Shown: positions 1 through 5,761, counted from the first letter of the stretch. The stretch is DNA of 5,883 nucleotides from an uncultured Ruminococcus sp. (GCA_900551505.1 URWK01000091.1:1-5883); one strand, 5' to 3'. Notes: generated from the sequence alone by a model not told the origin. A program made the numbers and translations.

Positions 1-1
1 C

Positions 2-493
2 CATGTAAACACATCTGTCGTTGTGTATATGTCAGCATTTATATGCCTCGTAATCGGTGCAGTCATAAGAAAAAGTCACCTTCACTTCTCGACTTTCATA
101 GCGTCATTAATCTGCGGTGTGGGCTTCGACCTCTGGCAAACCGTCTTCGCAAATCTTGCACCCGAAAGCGTTATTGCCAGGTGCATAACATTCGTTCTCG
201 GAATGAGTGCTTCCGCATTCGGAATTGCTCTTTGCATGACTTCGGGCTTGCCGAACAATCCGACTGACGACCTTGTAGTTGCAATGAGAGAAAAAAACAT
301 CGGTATCACAAGGGCTAAAATGACTGTTGACATTACCGCCTGCGTACTTGCGTTTCTCATTCACGCTTCAATCGGTATCGGAACAGTAATTCTCATGTTC
401 TGCCTCGGCCCTGCTGTAAACCTCGCTTACAAGTTCATCAACAATGTTCTTCTCCGTTCCTCTAATGTGAACGTATTGCAACAACAGGATTAA
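2..493 (+). CDS. YczE/YyaS/YitT-family integral membrane protein, 5'-truncated
   Basis: This is the C-terminal 163 residues of a polytopic membrane protein. The frame is open to the window edge, so the start lies upstream; the internal GTG at 23 and ATG at 29 are not convincing starts because hydrophobic coding sequence precedes them and no ribosome site is seen. Hydrophobic segments fall at about visible residues 5-22, 30-49, 58-79 and 108-142. The segment SGLPNNPTDDLVVAM (about 81-95), the charged stretch with GITRAKMTVD (about 101-110), and GIGTVILMFCLGP (about 125-137) match the pattern I associate with the YczE/YyaS/YitT group. Members of that group are uncharacterised or poorly characterised inner-membrane proteins, so no substrate or function is claimed. 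The last 11 or so residues (SSNVNVLQQQD) are hydrophilic and are encoded by DNA that is also the antisense of the 3' end of the convergent permease gene. Family call is fairly sure; function is unknown. Confidence 0.75.
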   Translation, partial: HVNTSVVVYMSAFICLVIGAVIRKSHLHFSTFIASLICGVGFDLWQTVFANLAPESVIARCITFVLGMSASAFGIALCMTSGLPNNPTDDLVVAMREKNIGITRAKMTVDITACVLAFLIHASIGIGTVILMFCLGPAVNLAYKFINNVLLRSSNVNVLQQQD

Positions 494-1598
494 GCGATGA
501 CGCTTTAAGTGCCGGAACTATCCCGAAAATTACTCCGGTTACAGTCGAAAAGATTATTACAGAAAGCACTGAAACCGGATTAATATATACATCTATATCA
601 AACAGAATACAACCGGTTATCACGGTCAGTATTCCCAAACCTCCTCCAAATACTCCGCCAGAAACGGATATTAACAGACTTTCCCCCAAAAATTCTGAAA
701 TAATATCCGTTTTCCTTGCTCCTATGGCTTTCTTTATACCTATTTCACGGGTTCTTTCGTTAACTGCCGACATCATGGCAGTCATCGAGGAAATTCCTGA
801 AATAATTACGGAAATACCTGCAACGGCGGTCATTGAACAGCTTACTACTTTCATCAGAGAAGTAAGCTGTTTTTTTTGCGTTAAAAGATTACTCACTTCA
901 ACGGTTCTGAGATTATCAGACAATTTCTTTTCTATACTCTTTTCGGTATTTATATTTGCCTGTGCCTTGACGGCTATAACATCAAAATCGTTTTTCTGTG
1001 AAATGTCGCTGAAAGTAGTATAGGGAATATATACAAAGCTTGGAATCGAACCGCCTAAAGAAGACTGCAACATACTTACACCATTGTCCACAACTCCGAC
1101 TGCTTCAAATTCTTCACTCATATTCCCGAAACCAAGTGTTATCTTCATTCCTGTAATATCCGCCGTCCCATAAGTTTCCTCCGCAACGTCCCTGTCAATC
1201 ATACACACTTTGCTGTGTGAAATCAAATCGCCCGCATTTATTTTTCTTCCGCTCACAACTTTCAGTTCTATAACTTCGTCCGCATTCTCATCTACTCCCC
1301 ACAACATTCTGTCAGTTTCGTTATCATCGGGCATTATCTGTTTAAGTGTTACGCTCATCAACGGCATGGCGTTTTCCACAAAATCCATACTCTTTAACTG
1401 CTCTACATCATTTTCCTGCAATCCGCCGTTCTGACTTGAAACAATTATGCTTTCCATGCCCATTGATTTTAACTTCTCGTCAACAAGGTTTTCGCCTATG
1501 TCCCCTACCGCCGAAATCACCACTACCGCAAAAACCCCCACCGCTATTCCGCACACGGTAAGGAATGACCTTTTTATTTTCAGAACAATATTTTTCAT
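462..1598 (-). CDS. MacB/FtsX-type ABC transporter permease
   Basis: A 378-residue membrane subunit of a type VII (MacB-like) ABC transporter. In this family the permease does not form a classical channel; it transmits ATP-driven movement to an extracytoplasmic domain and often handles peptides, lipoproteins or antibiotics. The order is one N-terminal membrane helix (about residues 11-32, preceded by KIKRSFLT), a large extracytoplasmic MacB_PCD-like domain (about 40-250), then three helices (about 256-278, 306-334 and 343-365). Between helices 2 and 3 is the conserved cytoplasmic signature NERTREIGIKKAIGAR (280-295), the region that contacts the ATPase in this family. The C-terminus LNPVVAIRSH matches the usual 'NPieAlr' ending, so the stop is probably genuine. 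A GGGAG lies 11 nt before the ATG. It follows the adaptor gene by 18 nt and is presumably co-transcribed. No ATPase domain is fused and no ATPase gene is visible nearby. Substrate unknown. Confidence 0.88.
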   Translation of the reverse strand: MKNIVLKIKRSFLTVCGIAVGVFAVVVISAVGDIGENLVDEKLKSMGMESIIVSSQNGGLQENDVEQLKSMDFVENAMPLMSVTLKQIMPDDNETDRMLWGVDENADEVIELKVVSGRKINAGDLISHSKVCMIDRDVAEETYGTADITGMKITLGFGNMSEEFEAVGVVDNGVSMLQSSLGGSIPSFVYIPYTTFSDISQKNDFDVIAVKAQANINTEKSIEKKLSDNLRTVEVSNLLTQKKQLTSLMKVVSCSMTAVAGISVIISGISSMTAMMSAVNERTREIGIKKAIGARKTDIISEFLGESLLISVSGGVFGGGLGILTVITGCILFDIDVYINPVSVLSVIIFSTVTGVIFGIVPALKASSLNPVVAIRSH

Positions 1599-1609
1599 CT
1601 TCTAAGTAT

Positions 1610-1614
1610 CTCCC
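1610..1614 (-). promoter_or_regulatory. Ribosome binding site of the permease gene
   Basis: Minus-strand GGGAG lies 11 nt upstream of the ATG at 1598 and just inside the 18-nt gap after the adaptor stop codon. It supports the chosen permease start and independent translation initiation within the operon. Confidence 0.55.
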
Positions 1615-1616
1615 GA

Positions 1617-2261
1617 CTAATCGTTTATCTTGACATATTTACCCTCTCTGAAATTTTCGTTTTCGGGCAACAATAATTTCTCGCTTACTGCGACCCCCGA
1701 AACGGCTTCTATTCCGTCAGGTGTTTCCCTGCCCGTGACAATAGTTCTCTTTTCGGCTTTTCCGTCAGCGAAAACATAAACATATTCGGAATTGTCGTTA
1801 TCTTTTTTAAGTGCTTCATACGGAACTGCGGTAATCTTTTCAGCATCTGAAATAAAAATTCTGGTTTCTGCCGTATATCCGCTACGGATAGAACCGTCTT
1901 TCTCATTAACCTTTATCGCCACCCTTACAAAGCTGTCTGCTCCCTCGCTTTCGGCATTTTCGGCTATCGAAAGCAATTCGCCCGTATAAGTTTCCGCAAA
2001 TCCCCTGCCCTTTATCTCTGCTTCCTGACCCTCTTTCAAGTCCTTTACATATTCTTCCGAAACTACACCGTTTATAATATATCCGTCTTCCAAATTCCCG
2101 GTAACAACGCCTTTTACCCTGACACTTTCCTTATACATAATTTCCTGAGCCTGTGTAAACTCCGCTCTCTGAAAAAAATCTTCCGTCCTTTCGGGCAACA
2201 ATGCCGATATTCCCAACGAGAAGACCGCCGACAATACTAATGTAATAACTATTTTCTTCAT
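1617..2261 (-). CDS. Short HlyD/MacA-like membrane-fusion (adaptor) protein
   Basis: A 214-residue protein with an N-terminal hydrophobic anchor (about residues 4-22, after MKK) and an otherwise soluble extracytoplasmic part. Residues about 60-140 look like the beta-barrel domain of periplasmic adaptor subunits (VVSEEYVKDLKEGQEAEIKG, then TGELLSIAENAE). Residues about 145-212 look like the membrane-proximal domain (the VPYEAL motif at 146-151, then YVYVFADGKAEKRTIVTG and a terminal EGKYVKI). Typical HlyD/MacA adaptors are roughly 350-400 residues. Here the lipoyl domain and the alpha-helical hairpin that normally sit between the first beta strand and the barrel are absent: VRVKGVVTG (47-55) runs almost straight into the barrel. 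The gene precedes the MacB-type permease by 18 nt, so it probably partners that permease in a membrane complex of a Gram-positive cell. A good AAAGGAG lies 11 nt before the ATG. Family assignment is from pattern, not from a search; another small beta-barrel lipid-anchored protein is possible but less likely. Confidence 0.75.
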   Translation of the reverse strand: MKKIVITLVLSAVFSLGISALLPERTEDFFQRAEFTQAQEIMYKESVRVKGVVTGNLEDGYIINGVVSEEYVKDLKEGQEAEIKGRGFAETYTGELLSIAENAESEGADSFVRVAIKVNEKDGSIRSGYTAETRIFISDAEKITAVPYEALKKDNDNSEYVYVFADGKAEKRTIVTGRETPDGIEAVSGVAVSEKLLLPENENFREGKYVKIND

Positions 2262-2272
2262 TCGCTTAAGCT

Positions 2273-2279
2273 CTCCTTT
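2273..2279 (-). promoter_or_regulatory. Ribosome binding site of the adaptor gene
   Basis: Minus-strand AAAGGAG lies 11 nt upstream of the ATG at 2261. It is the strongest Shine-Dalgarno match near that start and supports it. No convincing -35/-10 pair for this operon was found between here and 2410. Confidence 0.7.
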
Positions 2280-2390
2280 ATATTACTTTCTGTTTATTAT
2301 TCTGTTTTATTTACCGGAAATTATTCATATACTCCGTCTGCTCACCGAAAAATATTTTATGTGCAACTCCTCTAAAATACATTGCCCTTA

Positions 2391-2415
2391 TGTCAACAAA
2401 ATATTGACTTTGACA
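2391..2415. repeat. TGTCAA/TTGACa inverted repeat cluster upstream of the xylanase promoter
   Basis: TGTCAA (2391-2396) faces TTGACT (2404-2409, one mismatch) across 7 nt, and a second exact partner TTGACA follows at 2410-2415. The middle copy is also the -35 box of the rightward promoter. The cluster lies between the two divergent transcription units. It may bind a regulator, or it may be partly coincidental because one element is a -35 sequence. Seen directly; function is inferred. Confidence 0.35.
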
Positions 2416-2432
2416 AAAAACAATGTTATAAT
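2404..2432 (+). promoter_or_regulatory. Sigma-A-type promoter of the xylanase gene
   Basis: The -35 box TTGACT (2404-2409, five of six consensus bases) is separated by exactly 17 nt from a perfect -10 box TATAAT (2427-2432). Transcription would begin near 2439, giving a 5' leader of about 44 nt before the ATG at 2483. An alternative -35, TTGACA at 2410-2415, is only 11 nt from the same -10 and is therefore not favoured. The -10 box lies inside a palindrome described separately, which suggests repression. Confidence 0.8.
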
Positions 2433-2441
2433 AAACGTTGT
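2420..2441. promoter_or_regulatory. Candidate operator: imperfect palindrome over the -10 box
   Basis: ACAATGTT (2420-2427) and AACGTTGT (2434-2441) are inverted copies with one mismatch, separated by 6 nt. The dyad is centred in the -10 box of the xylanase promoter and reaches the predicted transcription start, an ideal place for a dimeric repressor to block RNA polymerase. No regulator gene is present in the window to assign to it, and AT-rich DNA gives chance palindromes, so this is a candidate only. Confidence 0.4.
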
Positions 2442-2466
2442 AATCTATTATATAATTAAATATAAC

Positions 2467-2471
2467 GGAGG
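2467..2471 (+). promoter_or_regulatory. Ribosome binding site of the xylanase gene
   Basis: GGAGG lies 11 nt upstream of the ATG at 2483. The stretch between is T/A-rich and has no competing start codon. It fixes the start just before a well-formed signal peptide. Confidence 0.8.
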
Positions 2472-2482
2472 TTTTGTAAAAA

Positions 2483-2563
2483 ATGGACAAAAAGAAGATT
2501 ATTTCAGCTATCGTATCTGCTTCAATCTTTGCTTCATGCTTTGCAGTAATGCCCGTAAATGCC
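2483..2563 (+). other. Sec signal peptide of the xylanase
   Basis: Residues 1-27: a positive n-region (DKKK), a hydrophobic core (about residues 6-22) and a VNA-ES site that fits signal peptidase I. C19 in FASCF is not in a standard lipobox context, so a free secreted enzyme is favoured over a lipoprotein. Confidence 0.85.
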
Positions 2564-5500
2564 GAAAGTTCAGAAGTCTTCAATGACGGCTTTGAAACAG
2601 GTTATAACGGCTGGGCTTCAAGAGGCGATGCAAACCTTGAAGTAGTTTCGGGTATATCACATTCCGGTGACAGCTCTCTTAAAGTTACCGGAAGAACTAT
2701 TGCATGGCACGGTGCTTGCTGTGCGAAAGTCCTTGAATTACAGCCTGGCAAGACTTATGATTTAAGTGCCTGGGTAATGTATGAAGAAGGTAATCAGAAT
2801 GAACAATTTAATCTCAAGTTACTTTACAAGGATGCTAACGGAAAAGAAAATTACAAGGACATTGCAAGCGTAAACGCTTCCAAAGGTCAGTGGGCTGAAA
2901 TCAAACGTTCAAGTTACACTGTCCCATCTGATGCAACAGGCGTTACTATTTATGTTGAAACTCCTTCAAGCCTTATAGACTTCTACATAGATGATATTTC
3001 AGCATACGGCGACCCTATTGATTATGACAGTCTTTCGGAAGGTTTCTCGGATGACTTTGAAAACGGTAACGGCGGTTGGAGCGGACGAGGTTCAGCTACT
3101 TCGACAATCGTAACAGACGAAAGCCATTCAGGCACTCACTCACTTTACACAACAGGCAGAAAACAAATCTGGAACGGTGCTATCTCAAATAAAACCTTGA
3201 ATATCTATGCAGGTCACTATTACAAATTCGGCGGTTGGGTAATGTACAACGATGACAAGTGGGGCGACACTCACAAGTTCTCTATCAATCTCCAGTACCA
3301 GCAGAACGGCAAGGAAGTTTACTATACAGCAGGAAACGTTGTAGCTACCAAGGGCGAATGGGCTTATGTGGAAGCTGAATATATTCTTCCGAAAGATGCT
3401 TCAAACTTTTCTATATACTTCCAGACAGGCTGGGTTCCCGATGCTTCTTTAACAGATGAAGACTTGATGGACTTCTATATTGATGATATTACGGCGGAAA
3501 GACTTCCCGACCCTGAAATTCAGTCCGACATTGCTTCCCTCAAAGATGTCTATGCAGATTACTTCAAGTTAGGTTGTGCTGCTTCCGCTACGGAACTTGC
3601 ACCTGACGTTACTAAAGACCTTATCAAGAAACATTATAACAGCTTCACATTCGGAAACGAGCTTAAACCTGACTCAACACTTAACTATGATGCAACTGTC
3701 AAGTATATGCAGGAACATGACGGTGACCAGACTAACCCGCAGATTTCACTCGCTTCCGCAAAATCACAGCTTGAATTTTGCCGTGATAACAACATTCCTG
3801 TAAGAGGTCATTGCCTCGTATGGCACAGCCAGACACCTGACTGGTTCTTTAAGGAAAACTACGACCCGGACGGCGATTGGGTTTCAAAAGATGTAATGAT
3901 TCAGAGAATGGAAAATTACATTAAGAATATCATGACTACAATTGCAGAAGAATACCCGACAGTTGAATTTTACGCTTGGGACGTTGTAAATGAAGCTTTC
4001 ACAGACAGCGGTACAGTAAGACCCGCCGGTTCAAATAATGCCGTAGACGGTCAGTCTGCCTGGGTAAGCGTATTCGGCGACAACAGCTTTATTGATTACG
4101 CATTTGAATTTGCAAGAAAATACGCACCTGAAAACTGCAAGCTTTTCTACAATGATTACAACGAATACACTCCTGCAAAACGTGATGCTATTTGCGAAAA
4201 GGCTAAGGAACTTAAAGAAAAGGGACTTATTGACGGTATCGGTATGCAGTCACACATAAAGATGTCTTACCCGTCAATTGCTCTTTATCAGGAAGCTATT
4301 CAGAAATACAGCGACCTCGGACTTGAAGTACAGATTACAGAACTTGACATTGACCAGAAGAACAATGACCGTTCTTCACAGCTTGAACTTGCTAAGCGTT
4401 ATCAGGAAATATTCTCAATGTACAAGAAAATGAAAGATGACGGTGCAAATATTACCGCTGTTGTACTTTGGGGTATCACGGATTCTACAAGCTGGATTGG
4501 CGGTTATCCGTTACTTTTCAACAAGAACTATCAGGCTAAGGATGCTTTCTATGCAGTTGTGGACACAGATTCGGAATTACAGCTTATAAATACTGTTTCA
4601 GCCGTTGAATACGGAAGTGCTGACGAACTTAAAAAAGCTTTTGAAGTACAGGCAGAAAATGTTTTCGGTGATGTTGCTACATTCAAACTTGCTTGGAAAG
4701 AAAATATTCTTAATATTCAGATTACAGCAAAGAAAGACATTAAATCGCTCCGCTTCGTAACTGATGCCGAAACTACTGCAACAGCTTCGGACTATTCACT
4801 TAAGGCAGGTGAAACAGGCGAATATTCAATACCTTTCACAAGTGTTCTTTCTGAAATAAAGGATTTCGGTTTTGACATTATCGCAGACGGAAAAGCATGG
4901 AATGACCTTTCCGCAACCGCTGACAATTACACAGGCAATTACGGACTTATCAATACTGTTTCTATGCCTGCTTACACGGAAGCCGTAAAGGGTACTCCTG
5001 AAATTGACGGTCAGATTGATGCCGGATGGGCAGATGCGAATACAATTGATGTAAATGTTTTAACCCTTGGTCAGAACCCCGCTACTGCAAAAGTTAAAAC
5101 TCTCTGGGACGAAAATTATATTTATGTGCTTGCGGAAGTCAAAGACCCTGTTCTTAACAAGGACAACATAAACGCTTATGAACAGGACAGCTTTGAAGTG
5201 TTCTTTGACGAAAACAATAACAAAACTTCCGCTTACCAGAGTGATGATATTCAGTGCCGTATAAACTTCGACAATGAAAAGAGCGTTACAGACGGACTTT
5301 CTACAGACAATTTCATTTCCGCTACTTCAAAGACAGATGACGGATACATTGTTGAAGTTGCAATCCCTTACACAATTGCAAAGTTTACCGCAGGTCAGGT
5401 TGTCGGTTTCGATGCTCAGGTTAATGATGCTGATGCAAGCGGTGCAAGAACCGGTATAAGCAACTGGAGCGACCTCACAGGGCTTGGATATACAAATACT

Positions 5501-5761
5501 TCACAGTATGGCGTTCTCAAGCTTGTAGGCGATAATGGCGGAGATGTTCCTACACCTTCAACAGACAAGAAGGGCGATGTAAATTGTGACGGAAAAGTCA
5601 ATATCGCTGACTTGTTCATGCTCGCACAGCAAATTGCAGGTATCGAAGTTACAATCACTGACCAGGGTATGAAAAACGCAGATGTAACCGGTGATTCTTC
5701 TGTAAATATCAGTGACCTTTTCAAACTCGCTCAATATATCTCAGGTTTAACTACACTTTAA
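2483..5761 (+). CDS. Secreted dockerin-bearing GH10 endo-beta-1,4-xylanase (CBM22-CBM22-GH10-CBM9-like-CBM9-dockerin)
   Basis: A 1092-residue exported endo-1,4-beta-xylanase that hydrolyses the xylan backbone with retention. The signal peptide is about residues 1-27 (KKK, hydrophobic core, cleavage after VNA). Two CBM22 xylan-binding modules follow (about 31-175 and 187-340). The GH10 barrel spans about 350-695, with GNELKPD (391-397), RGHCLVWHSQTPDWFF (441-456), the acid/base E504 in WDVVNEAF, NDYNEY (557-562), H591 in GMQSH, the nucleophile E620 in ITELDI, and LWGITDSTSW (662-671). A shortened CBM9-like region (about 703-826) and a full CBM9 (about 834-1014) follow. A short Pro/Thr/Ser linker leads to a two-repeat dockerin (about 1028-1092). 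All key catalytic residues are present, so it should be active. The dockerin implies assembly on a cell-surface or free cellulosome through a cohesin partner, not visible here. It has its own promoter with an operator-like dyad and is probably monocistronic. The enzyme call is very sure. Confidence 0.97.
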   Translation: MDKKKIISAIVSASIFASCFAVMPVNAESSEVFNDGFETGYNGWASRGDANLEVVSGISHSGDSSLKVTGRTIAWHGACCAKVLELQPGKTYDLSAWVMYEEGNQNEQFNLKLLYKDANGKENYKDIASVNASKGQWAEIKRSSYTVPSDATGVTIYVETPSSLIDFYIDDISAYGDPIDYDSLSEGFSDDFENGNGGWSGRGSATSTIVTDESHSGTHSLYTTGRKQIWNGAISNKTLNIYAGHYYKFGGWVMYNDDKWGDTHKFSINLQYQQNGKEVYYTAGNVVATKGEWAYVEAEYILPKDASNFSIYFQTGWVPDASLTDEDLMDFYIDDITAERLPDPEIQSDIASLKDVYADYFKLGCAASATELAPDVTKDLIKKHYNSFTFGNELKPDSTLNYDATVKYMQEHDGDQTNPQISLASAKSQLEFCRDNNIPVRGHCLVWHSQTPDWFFKENYDPDGDWVSKDVMIQRMENYIKNIMTTIAEEYPTVEFYAWDVVNEAFTDSGTVRPAGSNNAVDGQSAWVSVFGDNSFIDYAFEFARKYAPENCKLFYNDYNEYTPAKRDAICEKAKELKEKGLIDGIGMQSHIKMSYPSIALYQEAIQKYSDLGLEVQITELDIDQKNNDRSSQLELAKRYQEIFSMYKKMKDDGANITAVVLWGITDSTSWIGGYPLLFNKNYQAKDAFYAVVDTDSELQLINTVSAVEYGSADELKKAFEVQAENVFGDVATFKLAWKENILNIQITAKKDIKSLRFVTDAETTATASDYSLKAGETGEYSIPFTSVLSEIKDFGFDIIADGKAWNDLSATADNYTGNYGLINTVSMPAYTEAVKGTPEIDGQIDAGWADANTIDVNVLTLGQNPATAKVKTLWDENYIYVLAEVKDPVLNKDNINAYEQDSFEVFFDENNNKTSAYQSDDIQCRINFDNEKSVTDGLSTDNFISATSKTDDGYIVEVAIPYTIAKFTAGQVVGFDAQVNDADASGARTGISNWSDLTGLGYTNTSQYGVLKLVGDNGGDVPTPSTDKKGDVNCDGKVNIADLFMLAQQIAGIEVTITDQGMKNADVTGDSSVNISDLFKLAQYISGLTTL
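2573..3007 (+). other. CBM22 module 1 of the xylanase
   Basis: Residues about 31-175. It contains the CBM22 hallmarks in order: GW-SRG (R47), SHSGDSSLKVTGR (59-71) followed by W75, GKTYDLSAWV (89-98), Y124, and IYVET (156-160) then DFYIDDI (166-172). By comparison with the well-studied CBM22 of Clostridium thermocellum Xyn10B, R47, W75, Y124, Y157 and E159 are at ligand-contact positions, so xylan binding is expected. Boundaries are approximate. Confidence 0.85.
3041..3502 (+). other. CBM22 module 2 of the xylanase
   Basis: Residues about 187-340. It is clearly related to module 1: GGWSGRG (R202), SHSGTHSLYTTGR (214-226) with W230, GHYYKFGGWV (244-253), Y280, and DFYIDDI (330-336). The equivalent of module 1 E159 is Q314 in IYFQTGW, and an insertion of about ten residues follows it. 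The acidic contact is thus lost, which may weaken or alter ligand preference. Boundaries are approximate. Confidence 0.85.
3530..4567 (+). other. GH10 catalytic domain
   Basis: Residues about 350-695, a complete family 10 (beta/alpha)8 barrel. The acid/base E504 and nucleophile E620 sit in canonical contexts on strands 4 and 7, and the substrate-binding GNELKP, HCLVWHSQ, H591 and W663/W671 motifs are all present. The stretch between NELKPDS and the HCLVWH motif is longer than in short single-domain GH10 enzymes, with a DGDQTNPQ insert at 413-420 that could extend a loop near the glycone subsites (inference). Confidence 0.95.
4589..4960 (+). other. Degenerate, shortened CBM9-like module
   Basis: Residues about 703-826. 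Two stretches can be aligned by eye to the intact CBM9 next to it. ATFKLAWKENILNIQITAKKD (732-752) matches ATAKVKTLWDENYIYVLAEVKD (867-888). IPFTSVLSEIKDFGFDIIADG (783-803), continuing through NDLSATADNYTGNYGLINTV to 825, matches IPYTIAKFTAGQVVGFDAQVND onward to about 1014. The middle part, which in CBM9 carries the EQDS-VEVFFDENN region and one clamp aromatic, is largely missing. About 124 residues remain against about 180 in the full module. Sugar binding is therefore doubtful. Confidence 0.6.
4982..5524 (+). other. CBM9 module of the xylanase
   Basis: Residues about 834-1014, a full-length CBM9. Landmarks are GTPEIDGQIDAGW (837-849), LWDENYIYVLAEVKDPVLNKD (874-894), EQDSFEVFFDENNNKT (900-915), DDGYIVEVAIPY (952-963), VGFDAQVNDAD (974-984) and NWSD (994-997). 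The family binds reducing ends of cellulose and xylan chains by sandwiching sugar between two tryptophans in the Thermotoga protein. Here these positions appear to be Y899 and Y1003. Confidence 0.88.
5564..5758 (+). other. Type I-like dockerin with two calcium-binding repeats
   Basis: Residues about 1028-1092. Repeat 1, GDVNCDGKVNIADLFMLAQQIAG, has loop ligands D1032, N1034, D1036, N1040 and D1043. Repeat 2, ADVTGDSSVNISDLFKLAQYISG, has D1067, T1069, D1071, N1075 and D1078. Both loops look competent for calcium. The helices after the loops are nearly identical (NI-DLF-LAQ-I-G), which in other dockerins permits two opposite ways of binding a cohesin. It places the enzyme in a cellulosome-type complex. 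Confidence 0.92.

Noticed and set aside
724..1023. Open frame of 99 codons on the plus strand
   Set aside because: It lies wholly antisense to the permease gene, whose protein has clear family motifs; the product is an ordinary shadow translation.
2368..2396. Minus-strand promoter using TTGACA at 2396-2391
   Set aside because: The hexamer 17 nt downstream reads AGAGGA, which is not a -10 box, and 16 or 18 nt is no better.
2410..2432. Perfect -35 TTGACA paired with TATAAT
   Set aside because: The spacer is only 11 nt. The neighbouring TTGACT gives a proper 17-nt spacer to the same -10 box.
2262..2482. Riboswitch or structured leader in the divergent intergenic region
   Set aside because: The predicted xylanase leader is only about 44 nt and AT-rich, and no conserved riboswitch core is recognisable on either strand.
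2528..2545. Lipobox around C19 of the xylanase signal peptide
   Set aside because: FASC lacks the usual Leu at -3, and VNA at 25-27 is a good signal peptidase I site; a dockerin enzyme is also expected to be released.
2311..2583. Open frame of 90 codons on the minus strand across the xylanase promoter and signal peptide
   Set aside because: It is antisense to the well-supported signal peptide start and promoter and resembles no family; intergenic AT-rich DNA explains it.
5416..5724. Open frame of 102 codons on the minus strand
   Set aside because: Antisense to the CBM9-dockerin coding region with no recognisable domain or ribosome site.
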